In this document: piece after piece, positions 47,847 through 56,953 of the stretch | How positions within the stretch are numbered: position 1 is the stretch's first letter | Layout of the letters: the number at the start of each line of letters is the position of its first letter | Assembly (NCBI RefSeq): GCF_000613805.1 | Contig: NZ_BAJR01000003.1 | Location: 100,024 to 164,023, forward strand | From: Phocaeicola paurosaccharolyticus JCM 15092 | GTDB lineage: Bacteria > Bacteroidota > Bacteroidia > Bacteroidales > Bacteroidaceae | Direction of reading: 5' to 3' | Length of the DNA stretch: 64,000 nt | The notes under the pieces: generated by a model | Databases searched by the model: none | Seen by the model: the letters and a program-made list of their open reading frames with translations, nothing else | Told to the model about the DNA's origin: nothing | Position numbers and translations under genes: made by a program

Positions 47847-48998
47847 ATGAAAATGCCAGCCGAATTTGACGAGATTCGTCCTTACTCTCCGGAGGAGCTT
47901 CCTCAGGTTTTTGAGGAACTTATAGCAGATCCTAATTTCCGTGCTGTCACAGAATCAATAATACCTGATGTCCCTTTTGAAATGCTTGCTCAAAAAATTA
48001 GGCAATGCAAGACAAACCTTGATTTTCAGAAAACATTCTTCTATGGCTTACTTTGGAAGAATGTAAAGGAGCATGCTGATGGCATGGATATAGATTGCAG
48101 TTCTATAACAGATAGGAGTGTAAGCTATACTTTTATATCAAATCATCGTGATATTATACTAGACTCAGCTTTCTTGTCTGTTCTTCTGATTGACAACAAT
48201 TTCGACACTGTTGAGATAGCCATTGGTGATAATCTTCTTATCTACCCATGGATAAAAAAACTGGTACGCATTAATAAATCGTTCATCGTAAAACGTGGAT
48301 TGAGTATACGACAGAAACTGGAGGCTTCTACTCTGATGTCACGATATATGCATTTTGCCATAAATCATAAGCATGAAAATATATGGATAGCTCAGAGACA
48401 GGGAAGAGCTAAAGATTCGGATGACCGTACCCAGGAGAGTGTTCTCAAGATGATGACAATGGGTGGAGAGGGTACCATATCCGAAAGATTGATGGACCTT
48501 AACATTATGCCTTTGTCAATATCATACGAGTATGATCCATGCGACTATCTTAAAGCTAAAGAGATGCAGCAGAAACGTGATAATCCTGATTTTGTGAAGA
48601 GTCCTGAAGATGATCTTTTGAATATGAAGACAGGACTTTTCGGCTATAAAGGGAAGATACATTTCCATACTGCTCCTTGCGTGAATAGCTTTATCAGGGA
48701 TATAGATCCTTCTGTAAGCAAAAATGAGATATTTACAATATTAGCAGAGAAGATAGATAAAGATATTCACTCTTGTTACAGAATATTTGCCGGAAACTAT
48801 ATTGCATATGACTTGTTGAAGGGTGGAAACAGATTTGAGGATAAATATAGCTCTCAGGAGAAAGAGAATTTCTTGAGTTATATTGATGCTCAGATTGCTA
48901 AAGTTGACTTGTCTGAAAAAGACTACGATTTTCTTAAAGAGAAGATGTTGATAATGTATGCCAATCCACTTATCAACCATTTAGTCGCAATAGAGTGA
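47847..48998 (+). CDS. PlsC-like glycerolipid acyltransferase
   Basis: 383 residues. The central block FISNHRDIILDSAFL resembles the His/Asp acyltransferase site (although the spacing is H-x5-D rather than the usual H-x4-D), and IWIAQRQGRAKDSDDRTQES matches the acyltransferase motif II. It probably acylates lysophosphatidic acid or a related lipid at the inner membrane. It is 15 bp after ddl and overlaps the next gene by one base. Confidence 0.8.
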   Translation: MKMPAEFDEIRPYSPEELPQVFEELIADPNFRAVTESIIPDVPFEMLAQKIRQCKTNLDFQKTFFYGLLWKNVKEHADGMDIDCSSITDRSVSYTFISNHRDIILDSAFLSVLLIDNNFDTVEIAIGDNLLIYPWIKKLVRINKSFIVKRGLSIRQKLEASTLMSRYMHFAINHKHENIWIAQRQGRAKDSDDRTQESVLKMMTMGGEGTISERLMDLNIMPLSISYEYDPCDYLKAKEMQQKRDNPDFVKSPEDDLLNMKTGLFGYKGKIHFHTAPCVNSFIRDIDPSVSKNEIFTILAEKIDKDIHSCYRIFAGNYIAYDLLKGGNRFEDKYSSQEKENFLSYIDAQIAKVDLSEKDYDFLKEKMLIMYANPLINHLVAIE

Positions 48999-49660
48999 TG
49001 AGATCATATCTTTGGTACATAGCAACTACTGTTTTATCATTGACATTGCTCTCTTCGTGCAGTAAGGATGAAGAATATGTATATCCTGACCTATATAATG
49101 AATTTGTAGATTTTACTACGAATGGTGAAGGAACGGTATATATGATGACTACTGATGCTGGAGAGAATTGGAATCTGCCTACAATAAAGGGTCTAACCGG
49201 GTTGAAGCCGGATTCAATATATAGAGTGGTTGCTAAGTTTGTGCCAGGTTCATCCGAGAATGATAATATGGCAACACTCTACTCTTCACAGGGAACATTA
49301 TCTCCTGTACCAGTTTCGGCATCAAGGTTCACTGTTGTAAAGACTGATCCTGTAAAGATACAGAGTATATGGCGAGGTGGAGAGTATGTGAATATTGTTT
49401 TGAACGTACTTGTAAAAGATAAATCTCACAAGTTTAACTTCATTCAGAATTCATTGTCGGATACAGGAGAGGGTGGTAAGAAGAGGTTGAGCATAACTCT
49501 ATATCATGACAATAATGATGATGTCTTGGCATTTTATCGTACTGTATATCTCTCTGTTCCTTTGTGGGCATACAAAGAGAGACTTAACAAAGGAGATGAG
49601 GTGGAGATTAATATCAATACATACGATAAAGGAGTAGTAAAGACTATATTGAATTATTAA
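48998..49660 (+). CDS. NigD-like lipoprotein
   Basis: 220 residues from the ATG at 48998, which overlaps the previous stop (TGATG); a GTG one codon earlier is also possible. It has a lipoprotein signal (LTLLSSCSK). The remainder is a beta-rich protein of the NigD-like type found in many Bacteroidetes, with an N-terminal OB-like and a C-terminal beta-sandwich part. The function of the family is unknown. Confidence 0.75.
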   Translation: MRSYLWYIATTVLSLTLLSSCSKDEEYVYPDLYNEFVDFTTNGEGTVYMMTTDAGENWNLPTIKGLTGLKPDSIYRVVAKFVPGSSENDNMATLYSSQGTLSPVPVSASRFTVVKTDPVKIQSIWRGGEYVNIVLNVLVKDKSHKFNFIQNSLSDTGEGGKKRLSITLYHDNNDDVLAFYRTVYLSVPLWAYKERLNKGDEVEININTYDKGVVKTILNY

Positions 49661-49680
49661 CTCAAATACCGAAGATTATT

Positions 49681-50082
49681 ATGCGTTTAAGTTTTTTCAT
49701 TCTATTTGTTTTCGTGCTCGTAATAGGATTGTGGGCATGTACCGGTCAGAAAAAAAGAGATGATTTTGTAAATCTTGATTCTTCAAAATTTGCAACCTTA
49801 CTCAAAGAAAACGCTGATATTCAGTTGCTAGATGTCCGTACTGAAGCTGAATATGCTGAGGTACATATAAAAGGTAGTAAGAATATCAATCTATTTGACC
49901 CTGATTTTGCTGCCAGGGTTGTAAAGGAACTCGATCCTAAATATCCTGTGGCTGTATATTGCAAAAGCGGTAGAAGAAGTCTTAATGCTGCTGGCATACT
50001 TGTTGAGAAAGGATTCAAAGTATATAACCTTGATAAGGGAATAAGCGGATGGATTAATAATGGAATGCCTATAGAATATTAA
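49681..50082 (+). CDS. Rhodanese-domain lipoprotein
   Basis: 133 residues with a lipoprotein signal (GLWACTG). One rhodanese domain spans about residues 30-133: LDVRTEAEYAEVHIKGSKNI, then the active-site loop VYCKSGRRSLNAA with its Cys, and GISGWINNGMPIE. It may transfer sulfane sulfur or act in periplasmic redox. It is the last gene before a strong terminator. Confidence 0.9.
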   Translation: MRLSFFILFVFVLVIGLWACTGQKKRDDFVNLDSSKFATLLKENADIQLLDVRTEAEYAEVHIKGSKNINLFDPDFAARVVKELDPKYPVAVYCKSGRRSLNAAGILVEKGFKVYNLDKGISGWINNGMPIEY

Positions 50083-50103
50083 GCTTACCATAGATATAAA
50101 AAG

Positions 50104-50137
50104 AAAAGGAGTAAAGTGATCAGCTTTACTCCTTTTT
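50104..50137 (+). terminator. Terminator after the rhodanese gene
   Basis: AAAAGGAGTAAAG (50104-50116) pairs with CTTTACTCCTTTT (50124-50136), with a T7 run. The A run on the other side may also help terminate rpmH transcription. Confidence 0.88.
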
Positions 50138-50159
50138 TTATTCTTAGAAAAATAAATTC

Positions 50160-50315
50160 TTATTTTCCGTTGTATTCGTCAGAAACAGTCAATTTCTTAC
50201 GACCTTTAGCACGACGGCTAGCTAGTACTCTACGGCCATTAGCTGTAGCCATTCTCTCACGGAAACCGTGTTTGTTTTTTCTCTTTCTGTTAGAGGGTTG
50301 AAATGTTCTTTTCAT
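50160..50315 (-). CDS. rpmH: 50S ribosomal protein L34
   Basis: 51 residues: it begins [20 protein letters not shown], continues through [20 protein letters not shown] and ends in a short SDEYNGK tail typical of Bacteroides. L34 is a highly basic protein of the large ribosomal subunit. It is preceded by a full promoter at 50363-50393 and faces the rhodanese operon. rpmH next to efp in divergent orientation is usual in Bacteroidales. Confidence 0.97.
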   Translation of the reverse strand: MKRTFQPSNRKRKNKHGFRERMATANGRRVLASRRAKGRKKLTVSDEYNGK

Positions 50316-50362
50316 TGTATATACTAATTTTATGTTATATCTTTTGGATCATATTCGGGCTG

Positions 50363-50393
50363 CAAAATTAGTCACTTTTTTGAAATAAACAAA
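50363..50393 (-). promoter_or_regulatory. Bacteroidetes promoter for rpmH
   Basis: On the minus strand TTTG (50393-50390) and TAATTTTG (50370-50363) are separated by 19 bp, a full match to the TTTG/TAnnTTTG consensus, about 48 bp before the start codon. Confidence 0.8.
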
Positions 50394-50421
50394 GAGTTGA
50401 ATCAATTTTTACTTATTTACT

Positions 50422-50453
50422 TTTGCGTTTTTTATTGATTTACATTACTTTTG
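50422..50453 (+). promoter_or_regulatory. Bacteroidetes promoter for efp
   Basis: TTTG at 50422-50425 and TACTTTTG at 50446-50453 with a 20-bp spacer. A second TACTTTTG lies at 50418-50425. Confidence 0.75.
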
Positions 50454-50520
50454 CACTCGGAAAAGCATAACAGTGCATTATTAGGTCTATAATAATAATC
50501 AAATATAAAAGGTAAATTTT

Positions 50521-51087
50521 ATGATTAATGCTCAAGACATTAAAATCGGAACAGCTATCCGTATGGATGGTAAATTGTATTTCTGCATTGACTTCCTTCA
50601 TGTAAAACCAGGAAAAGGAAATACTTTCATGCGTACTAAACTGAAAGATGTTGTTAACGGATACGTTTTGGAACGTCGTTTCAATATTGGTGAGAAGTTG
50701 GAAGATGTACGTGTAGAACGTCGTCCACACCAATACCTATATATGGAAGGTGACGAATATATCTTCATGAATCAGGAGACTTTCGATCAAATTCCTATCG
50801 CAAAGAATCTTATCAACGGTGTTGATTTCATGCTTGAAGGTATGGTAGTTGAGGTTGTTTCTGATGCTTCTACTGAGACTGTACTTTATGCTGATATGCC
50901 TGTTAAAGTTCAGATGAAAGTTACTTATACTGAGCCAGGTCTTAAAGGTGATACAGCAACAAACACATTGAAACCAGCTACAGTAGAATCGGGTGCTACA
51001 GTTCGTGTACCTCTATTCGTTAACGAAGGTGAGATTATCGAAATCGATACTCGCGACAGTTCTTATGTTGGACGCGTAAAAGCTTAA
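50521..51087 (+). CDS. efp: Translation elongation factor P
   Basis: 188 residues, the normal length, with three beta domains. The tip loop of domain I is KPGKGNTFMRTK, with the conserved Lys that is modified in some bacteria. C-terminal features include GLKGDTATNTLKPATVESGATVRVPLFVNEGE and IEIDTRDSSYVGR. EF-P relieves ribosome stalling at polyproline. It is a single-gene unit with a promoter and a terminator. Confidence 0.96.
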   Translation: MINAQDIKIGTAIRMDGKLYFCIDFLHVKPGKGNTFMRTKLKDVVNGYVLERRFNIGEKLEDVRVERRPHQYLYMEGDEYIFMNQETFDQIPIAKNLINGVDFMLEGMVVEVVSDASTETVLYADMPVKVQMKVTYTEPGLKGDTATNTLKPATVESGATVRVPLFVNEGEIIEIDTRDSSYVGRVKA

Positions 51088-51106
51088 GATACTTTTTACA
51101 ATATTG

Positions 51107-51137
51107 GGCGGAACTTCTTGCAAGCTCCGCCTTTTTT
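51107..51137 (+). terminator. Terminator after efp
   Basis: GGCGGAACTT pairs with AAGCTCCGCC with one mismatch, followed by T6. It lies just before the GT2 gene. Confidence 0.8.
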
Positions 51138-51165
51138 ATTTTCCTTTGTTATAAATCAACAAGAG

Positions 51166-52155
51166 ATGAAATACTCATTCATAATACCAGTTTACAATCG
51201 TCCTGATGAGGTGGACGAACTGCTTGATAGTTTAAGCCGACAGACAAATAAGGAGTTTGAGATTATTATAGTAGAAGATGGGTCTCAGAAACCTTGTAAA
51301 GATGTTGTTGAGAGATACAATAAAAAGGTAGATGTTCACTACTATTTTAAGGAGAACAGTGGACCTGGGGATACCAGAAACTATGGTGTCTCTAAAGCTA
51401 ATGGTGAGTATGTAATTATACTTGACTCAGATTGTATCCTGCCTGAGACATATCTTGAGATGGTAGATAAGAGCTTGAATGAACATCCTTGTGATGCTTT
51501 TGGAGGTCCTGACAGAGCACACGACTCATTCACTGATGTGCAGAAGGCGATTAATTATGCTATGACCTCTTTCTTTACGACAGGAGGTATACGTGGAGGC
51601 AAGAAGCAGATGGAGAAATTTCATCCACGTAGTTTTAATATGGGGGTTAGAAGAGAGGTCTATCAGAAGCTGGAAGGATTCTCAAAGATGAGATTCGGAG
51701 AGGATATAGATTTCAGTATTCGTATATTCAAGGATGGATACAGATGTCTGCTTTTCCAGGATGCATGGGTGTGGCATAAAAGGAGAACAGATTTCAGGAA
51801 ATTCTTCAAACAGGTATACAATTCAGGTATTGCCAGAATAAACCTCTATAAGAAGTATCCTGAGTCGTTGAAGATAGTTCATCTTCTTCCTGCCGTTTTT
51901 ACTATCGGTACATTAGGCATTATATTGCTCAGCCTCTTCTGTTGGTACACCATCCTTTTACTTTTGCTCTATTCAGTGATAATATTTGTTGACTCTTCAA
52001 TAAATAATAGGAATGTATATGTAGGACTAATTTCTGTTTTTGCTGCTTTCATACAATTGATAGGATATGGTACAGGCTTTATATCTGCTTTTTGGCAAAG
52101 ATGTATCCTGAAAAAGGATGAATTTTCAGCTTTTAACAAGAATTTTTACAAATAA
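51166..52155 (+). CDS. Family 2 glycosyltransferase with C-terminal membrane segments
   Basis: 329 residues from the ATG at 51166 (MKYSFIIPVYNRPDEVDELL); the in-frame codons upstream lie inside the efp terminator. GT-A fold: FSIIPVYN-type start, IIVEDGSQ, ILDSDCILP (metal-binding D-x-D region), and FGEDIDFSIRIF. Two to three membrane segments follow from about 250. It probably adds a sugar to a lipid-linked or surface glycan; donor and acceptor are unknown. Confidence 0.9.
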   Translation: MKYSFIIPVYNRPDEVDELLDSLSRQTNKEFEIIIVEDGSQKPCKDVVERYNKKVDVHYYFKENSGPGDTRNYGVSKANGEYVIILDSDCILPETYLEMVDKSLNEHPCDAFGGPDRAHDSFTDVQKAINYAMTSFFTTGGIRGGKKQMEKFHPRSFNMGVRREVYQKLEGFSKMRFGEDIDFSIRIFKDGYRCLLFQDAWVWHKRRTDFRKFFKQVYNSGIARINLYKKYPESLKIVHLLPAVFTIGTLGIILLSLFCWYTILLLLLYSVIIFVDSSINNRNVYVGLISVFAAFIQLIGYGTGFISAFWQRCILKKDEFSAFNKNFYK

Positions 52156-52207
52156 TAAATCTTTTTTACCCTCTTATTTGTTTATTATTTAAATATGTCT
52201 TTAAATA

Positions 52208-52897
52208 ATGAACAAAAAGTTGTCTATAAACAGTTGGGCTATTGAGGATAGACCTCGCGAAAAGATGATTATGCATGGTGCCTCTTGCCTCTCAAATGCA
52301 GAACTTCTAGCTATACTCATAGGCTCCGGAAACAGAGATGAGAGTGCCGTGGATCTTATGAAGAGGGTTCTGGCTAATTATCGAAATGATCTTGTTTTAC
52401 TTGATAAAGCATCCTTTGAAGAGTTATGCTCATTTAAAGGGATAGGCTCTGTAAAAGCTATAACCATACTTGCAGCTCTTGAATTTGGGAAGAGAAGGGC
52501 TAACACTTCCCCACAGGATGGTGTGGTAATAAGATGTTCAGACGATATTTATCATCTGTTCTACCCTCAGATGTGCAACCTTGGCGTAGAAGAGTGCTGG
52601 ATACTTTTGCTTAATCAAGGTGCAAAGGTGCTTGAGAAGATAAAAATCAGCTCGGGCGGACTTACTGCCACGCTCGTTGATGTACGCTGCATAATGCGTG
52701 ATGCTCTTCTTAAAAGGGCTACATCACTTGTAGTGTGCCATAACCATCCATCAGGGAATGTACATCCCAGTCAGGATGATGATAACATTACTATGAAGAT
52801 ACGTGATGCAGCAACACTAATGAACATTCGCTTGCTTGACCATGTTATTTTAACTGATGGCAACTTTTATAGCTATGCTGATGAGGGAAGAATATAG
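52208..52897 (+). CDS. radC: RadC family JAB-domain protein
   Basis: 229 residues. A helix-hairpin-helix region (about 70-85, SFKGIGSVKAITILAA) precedes the MPN+/JAB metal motif HNHPSGNVHPSQDD (178-191), with the catalytic Glu upstream in EECWILLLNQ. The family was linked to DNA repair but its biochemical role is uncertain. Confidence 0.94.
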   Translation: MNKKLSINSWAIEDRPREKMIMHGASCLSNAELLAILIGSGNRDESAVDLMKRVLANYRNDLVLLDKASFEELCSFKGIGSVKAITILAALEFGKRRANTSPQDGVVIRCSDDIYHLFYPQMCNLGVEECWILLLNQGAKVLEKIKISSGGLTATLVDVRCIMRDALLKRATSLVVCHNHPSGNVHPSQDDDNITMKIRDAATLMNIRLLDHVILTDGNFYSYADEGRI

Positions 52898-52905
52898 AAA
52901 TTAAT

Positions 52906-52913
52906 TATTTTTG
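52906..52913 (+). promoter_or_regulatory. -7 box upstream of the MIP18-type gene
   Basis: TATTTTTG matches TAnnTTTG, 20 bp before the ATG at 52934. Confidence 0.4.
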
Positions 52914-52933
52914 TACTATAAATATATTATATT

Positions 52934-53254
52934 ATGAATACTGAGGAACGCTTAAGAATTGAAGAGAGAATTGTAGAGATGTTGAAGACTGTATACGATC
53001 CTGAGATACCGGTTGACATATATAACTTGGGGTTGATATATAATATTGATCTGCACGATGATGGTGAAGTAGTTATAGATATGACTCTTACTGCTCCAAA
53101 TTGTCCAGCAGCAGATTTTATTATGGAGGATGTTCGTCAGAAAATTGACTCTATTGATGGAGTTACATCATCTGTGATCAACATTGTTTTTGAACCTGAA
53201 TGGGACAAAGATATGATGAGTGATGAGGCCAAATTGGATCTTGGCTTCCTATAA
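52934..53254 (+). CDS. MIP18/DUF59 family Fe-S assembly protein (SufT-like)
   Basis: 106 residues: MLKTVYDPEIPVDIYNLGLIYNI and MTLTAPNCPAADFIMEDVRQKI are the family hallmarks, including the reactive Cys in APNCP, and FEPEWDKDMMSDEAK closes the domain. These proteins help mature iron-sulfur proteins. It is followed by lpxH after 22 bp. Confidence 0.93.
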   Translation: MNTEERLRIEERIVEMLKTVYDPEIPVDIYNLGLIYNIDLHDDGEVVIDMTLTAPNCPAADFIMEDVRQKIDSIDGVTSSVINIVFEPEWDKDMMSDEAKLDLGFL

Positions 53255-53276
53255 TTGAATTATACAAGAATAAAAT

Positions 53277-54041
53277 ATGAAGAATATATATTTCCTCTCG
53301 GATGCACACTTAGGGTCAAGAGCAATAGAACATAGCCGTACTCAGGAGAGACGGTTGGTGAATTTTCTTGACAGCATAAAGCACAAAGCTTCTGCGGTAT
53401 ATCTGTTAGGAGATATGTTCGATTTTTGGTACGAGTTTAAGTTTGTTGTACCGAAAGGTTATACCCGATTCCTTGGTAAGATATCAGAACTCACTGATAT
53501 GGGAGTGGAGGTACACTTCTTTATAGGTAATCATGACATATGGTGCCTGGACTATTTTGAGAAGGAGTGTGGTATGATTGTTCATAAGAAACCTGTAACA
53601 TGTGAATTATTTGGAAAGGAGTTTTTCCTTGCTCATGGCGACGGCCTGGGTGATGTAGATCCTAAATTCAAAATGTTGCGCAGAATGTTCCATAGCAAAA
53701 CATTAAGAACTATCTTCTCATGCTTACATCCACGTTGGAGCATGGATCTCGGTCTTGAGTGGGCTAAACATAGCAGGTTGAAAAGAGAAGCGGGAAAAGA
53801 ACCTGATTATCAAGGAGAGGCATATGAGCCTCTGGTGATCTTTTCAAAAAAATATCTCAAAACACATCCCAATATAAACTATTTTATCTATGGTCATCGC
53901 CATATAATGCTTAATTTGATGCTTAGCAGAACATCATCAATGCTTATTTTAGGCGACTGGATAAACGAGTTCTCTTATGCTGTCTTCGATGGCGAGAATA
54001 TCTACCTAGAGCAGTTCATAGAGGGAGAGAGTCTACTTTAA
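53277..54041 (+). CDS. lpxH: UDP-2,3-diacylglucosamine diphosphatase
   Basis: 254 residues of the calcineurin-like phosphoesterase fold. The metal ligands are in SDAHLGS (9-13), LLGDMFDFW (44-51), GNHDIW (84-89), LAHGDGLG (118-125) and YGHRH (about 205). The enzyme hydrolyses UDP-diacylglucosamine to lipid X in lipid A synthesis at the inner membrane surface. The length and motif set fit LpxH. Confidence 0.92.
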   Translation: MKNIYFLSDAHLGSRAIEHSRTQERRLVNFLDSIKHKASAVYLLGDMFDFWYEFKFVVPKGYTRFLGKISELTDMGVEVHFFIGNHDIWCLDYFEKECGMIVHKKPVTCELFGKEFFLAHGDGLGDVDPKFKMLRRMFHSKTLRTIFSCLHPRWSMDLGLEWAKHSRLKREAGKEPDYQGEAYEPLVIFSKKYLKTHPNINYFIYGHRHIMLNLMLSRTSSMLILGDWINEFSYAVFDGENIYLEQFIEGESLL

Positions 54042-54053
54042 TAATCCATAAGT

Positions 54054-54395
54054 TTATTTGTACTTCTTATCTTTATCGTCCCATTTCAGTACTGTGATTT
54101 TTACAGGAGATTGTGAATAGTCATACTGTGTAAGTTCGTGGTCAACCCAAATATTATAACGTGAGTCCCATTCCAAACTCTTCATCTCTATAACATTTCC
54201 TTCGTCATTATATTTGAACTCAATCATACGGTATGGAGTTAGAGTGTTTTCTACAGATTCACATATCATACGTTTTACAATCTGTCCCTTTTCATTTTTA
54301 GTATCATTAGATACATAACTGTTGGTTGCTGCATCAGCAGATAGGTTTATAGCTATCGCTGCAATAAGTGCTACTAATACTCTTTTGATAATCAT
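54054..54395 (-). CDS. DUF3836-like small secreted protein
   Basis: 113 residues with a signal peptide (RVLVALIAAIAINLSADA). The mature part is a short beta-rich repeat (IEFKYNDEGNVIEMKSLEWDS, then YNIWVDHELTQYDY) like DUF3836 proteins of Bacteroidetes. It is convergent with lpxH, 12 bp between stops. Function unknown. Confidence 0.8.
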   Translation of the reverse strand: MIIKRVLVALIAAIAINLSADAATNSYVSNDTKNEKGQIVKRMICESVENTLTPYRMIEFKYNDEGNVIEMKSLEWDSRYNIWVDHELTQYDYSQSPVKITVLKWDDKDKKYK

Positions 54396-54466
54396 AATCT
54401 ATATTTTTATTAATTCATTTATGTATTAGACGTAGCATTTACCTGAAAAGTTTCAACATTTGTAAT

Positions 54467-54508
54467 AAAAAAAGAGAATCCTGCTCAGCTGATAGCCGAA
54501 CAGGATTC
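54467..54508 (-). terminator. Terminator after ackA
   Basis: GAATCCTG (54476-54483) pairs with CAGGATTC (54501-54508). On the minus strand a T run follows (54467-54473). Confidence 0.85.
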
Positions 54509-54529
54509 ATAAAATATAGTTATTAGGTA

Positions 54530-55734
54530 TTACTTATTTCGTAGTATATTCATTGTATCACTTGCAATCATCAACTCTTCATCAGTAGGGATGACAACAA
54601 CTTTGACCTTTGATTCCGGAGTAGATATGATAGCCTCTTTGCTACGTATCTTAGAATTCTTCTCAAGATCTATCTGAACTCCCATATATTCAAGTCCTTC
54701 GCAAACTCCTGAACGGCAAGTGCTTTGGTTCTCTCCAACACCACCAGTGAACAATATTACATCTACGCCGCCCATAGCTGCTGCATAAGAACCGACATAT
54801 TTCTTGATTCTGTAGTTGTACATCTTGTCAGCAAGTATAGCCATTTTGTCTTCACCTACAGCTACTGCACTCTCAAGTTCACGCATATCGCTTGACTTAC
54901 CGAAGATACCAAGTACACCACTCTTCTTGTTTAGTAGGTCTGATACTTCACTTGGAGTAAGTCCCTCTTTTTCCATAAGGAATGTAACAGCTCCGGCATC
55001 GATATCACCGCTTCTTGTACCCATCATAAGACCTTCCAATGGAGTCAGTCCCATACTTGTATCGATACATTTACCATCTTTTACAGCTGAGATAGAAGCA
55101 CCGTTACCAATGTGGCAAGTGATGATTTTAGAGCCTTCAACAGGTATGTTCAAGAATTCACAAACTCTCTGAGATACATATCTGTGAGATGTTCCGTGGA
55201 AACCGTAGCGACGGATACCATATTTCTTATATAGTTCATAAGGTATAGCATAAAGATATGCATAATCAGGCATAGTCTGATGGAATGCAGTATCGAATAC
55301 ACCGACTTGAGGAACGTTAGGAAGAATTGCTGTTATTGCATTTACTCCCTTAAGGTTTGCAGGATTATGAAGAGGAGCAAGATCGTTGCATGCTGCAAAC
55401 TCCTTAAGAACTTCTTCGTTAAGAAGAACAGACTTGCTGAATTTCTCACCACCATGAACCATACGGTGGCCTACAGCTTGATTTCGTCAAGAGATTTAAT
55501 AGCTCCATATTCAGAGTTTGTAAGAGTCTCAAGAATAAATTCTACACCTACAGTATGTTCTGGTATATCCTTTTCAAGAATTTTCTTCTCTCCGTTAGGT
55601 AAAGTGAATTTCAAGAAAGAACCATCAATACCAATTCTCTCTATACCTCCGGAAGTAAGAACAGCTTTTGATTCCATATCAAATAACTTGTATTTGATTG
55701 ATGAACTTCCGCAGTTGAGTACTAATATTTTCAT
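54530..55734 (-). CDS. ackA: Acetate kinase, frameshifted in this sequence
   Basis: Two frames make one AckA of about 401 residues. The N-terminal piece starts at 55734 (MKILVLNCGSSSIKYKLF) and hits a false stop after KSLDEIKL. The second frame continues with AVGHRMVHGGEKFSKSVLL, then VFDTAFHQTMP, YGFHGTSHRYVS, ITCHIGNGASISAV and the C-terminal FTGGVGENQ block. One extra base at the short run near 55478 gives LDEIKAVGHRMVHGG, exactly as in the family. It makes ATP from acetyl phosphate in the cytoplasm. It is 15 bp downstream of pta, the usual fermentation operon. Confidence 0.94.
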
Positions 55735-55749
55735 TATATATATTAATTA

Positions 55750-56762
55750 TTAATTGTTTTCTTTAGCTGCAATTGCCTGATTTGATGTGATAGCAATCAT
55801 TTTATAAACATCGTCAACGCTACATCCGCGTGATAAATCATTAACAGGACGAGCGATACCCTGGAGGATAGGGCCAATTGCTGTTGCATTTCCAAGACGT
55901 TCTACAAGTTTGTAAGATATATTGCCTACTTCCAAACATGGAACGATAAGTACGTTTGCGTGACCTGCAATTTCAGAATTTGGAGCTTTGCTCTCACCGA
56001 TATGTGGGACAAGCGCTGCATCAGCCTGCAACTCTCCATCTATTTTTAACTCTGGCTCCATCTCTTTAGCTATCTTCAAAGCTTCAGTAACTTTGTCTAC
56101 CACTTCATGCTTTGCAGAACCTTTAGTGGAGAAACTAAGCATAGCAACACGTGGCTCTATTCCTGCTACAGCTCTGGCTGTTTCAGCTGTACATACAGCA
56201 ATCTGAGCTAATTGGTTAGCATCAGGTACCGGAGTAACAGCTACGTCACCCATAACAACTGTACCATGTTCTCCATAATCTGGAGCTTTTGTAAGAAGAA
56301 GCATTGCACCAGAAACACAAGTAATACCAGGTGTGGTTTTAATAATCTGAAGTGCTGGACGAAGTACATTTCCTGTAGTATTTCTCGCACCGGCAAGTTG
56401 ACCATCAGCATCGCCAGCCTTTATGATAAGGCAACCAAGATAGAGAGGGTCAATAACAAGTTTACGAGCATCTTCAATTGTCATTCCCTTTTTTTTACGG
56501 AGCTCAAATAGAAGTTCAGCATACTCTTCCATCTTTGGATGATTTTCAGGGTCAATGATTGTAGCTTTGTTGATGTTACCAAGGCCCCATTTTTTGCTAG
56601 GTCCATAATCTCTTCAGGGTTACCCAATAATATTAGCTCTGCAACTTCATCTGTAAGAATTTGATTTGCTGCTTTTAATGTACGTTCTTCTGTTCCTTCA
56701 GGAAGGACAATGCGCTGCTTGTTCGCTTTTGCGCGTTCGATAATTCTAGAAATAATATCCAT
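55750..56762 (-). CDS. pta: Phosphate acetyltransferase, frameshifted in this sequence
   Basis: Two frames make one Pta of about 337 residues. The start is the ATG at 56762 (MDIISRIIERAKANKQRIVLPEGTEERT); a longer in-frame ATG at 56846 is not family-like. The first frame drifts after NPEEIMDLAK. Adding one A to the A6 run (56590-56595, minus strand) gives KKWGLGNINKATIIDPENHPKMEEYAELL, joining the second frame. Family blocks are LGCLIIKAGDADGQLAGARNTT and VLIVPCLEVGNISYK. It converts acetyl-CoA to acetyl phosphate, then used by AckA. Confidence 0.94.
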
Positions 56763-56814
56763 TATTGTATATTGATTTAATTTCTTTATAAACGATGTAA
56801 AATGAAATCGAATG

Positions 56815-56822
56815 CAAAAATA
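56815..56822 (-). promoter_or_regulatory. -7 box upstream of pta
   Basis: TATTTTTG on the minus strand matches TAnnTTTG, about 53 bp before the ATG at 56762. A perfect inverted repeat lies immediately upstream (56828-56855). Confidence 0.4.
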
Positions 56823-56827
56823 GGTAA

Positions 56828-56855
56828 TATTTTGCAATATCAACATTGCAAAATA
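56828..56855. promoter_or_regulatory. Perfect 11-bp inverted repeat, candidate operator between pta and lrgA
   Basis: TATTTTGCAAT (56828-56838), a 6-bp spacer, then ATTGCAAAATA (56845-56855). There is no T run, so it is not a terminator. It sits just upstream of the pta -7 box, where a dimeric regulator would act. Confidence 0.55.
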
Positions 56856-56917
56856 GATATTATTTAGTTTCTTGATATATAAAAAAATTAATTTTATATT
56901 CTTATCATTTGAATACG

Positions 56918-56925
56918 TAACTTTG
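56918..56925 (+). promoter_or_regulatory. -7 box upstream of lrgAB
   Basis: TAACTTTG matches TAnnTTTG, 28 bp before the ATG at 56954. Confidence 0.4.
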
Positions 56926-56953
56926 TGCTGTTTTTACAATAAACTATTATTTT

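Noticed and set aside
56763..56846. Longer pta start at 56846
   Set aside because: It runs through the promoter/operator region and is not homologous; the family starts at MDIISRIIERA.
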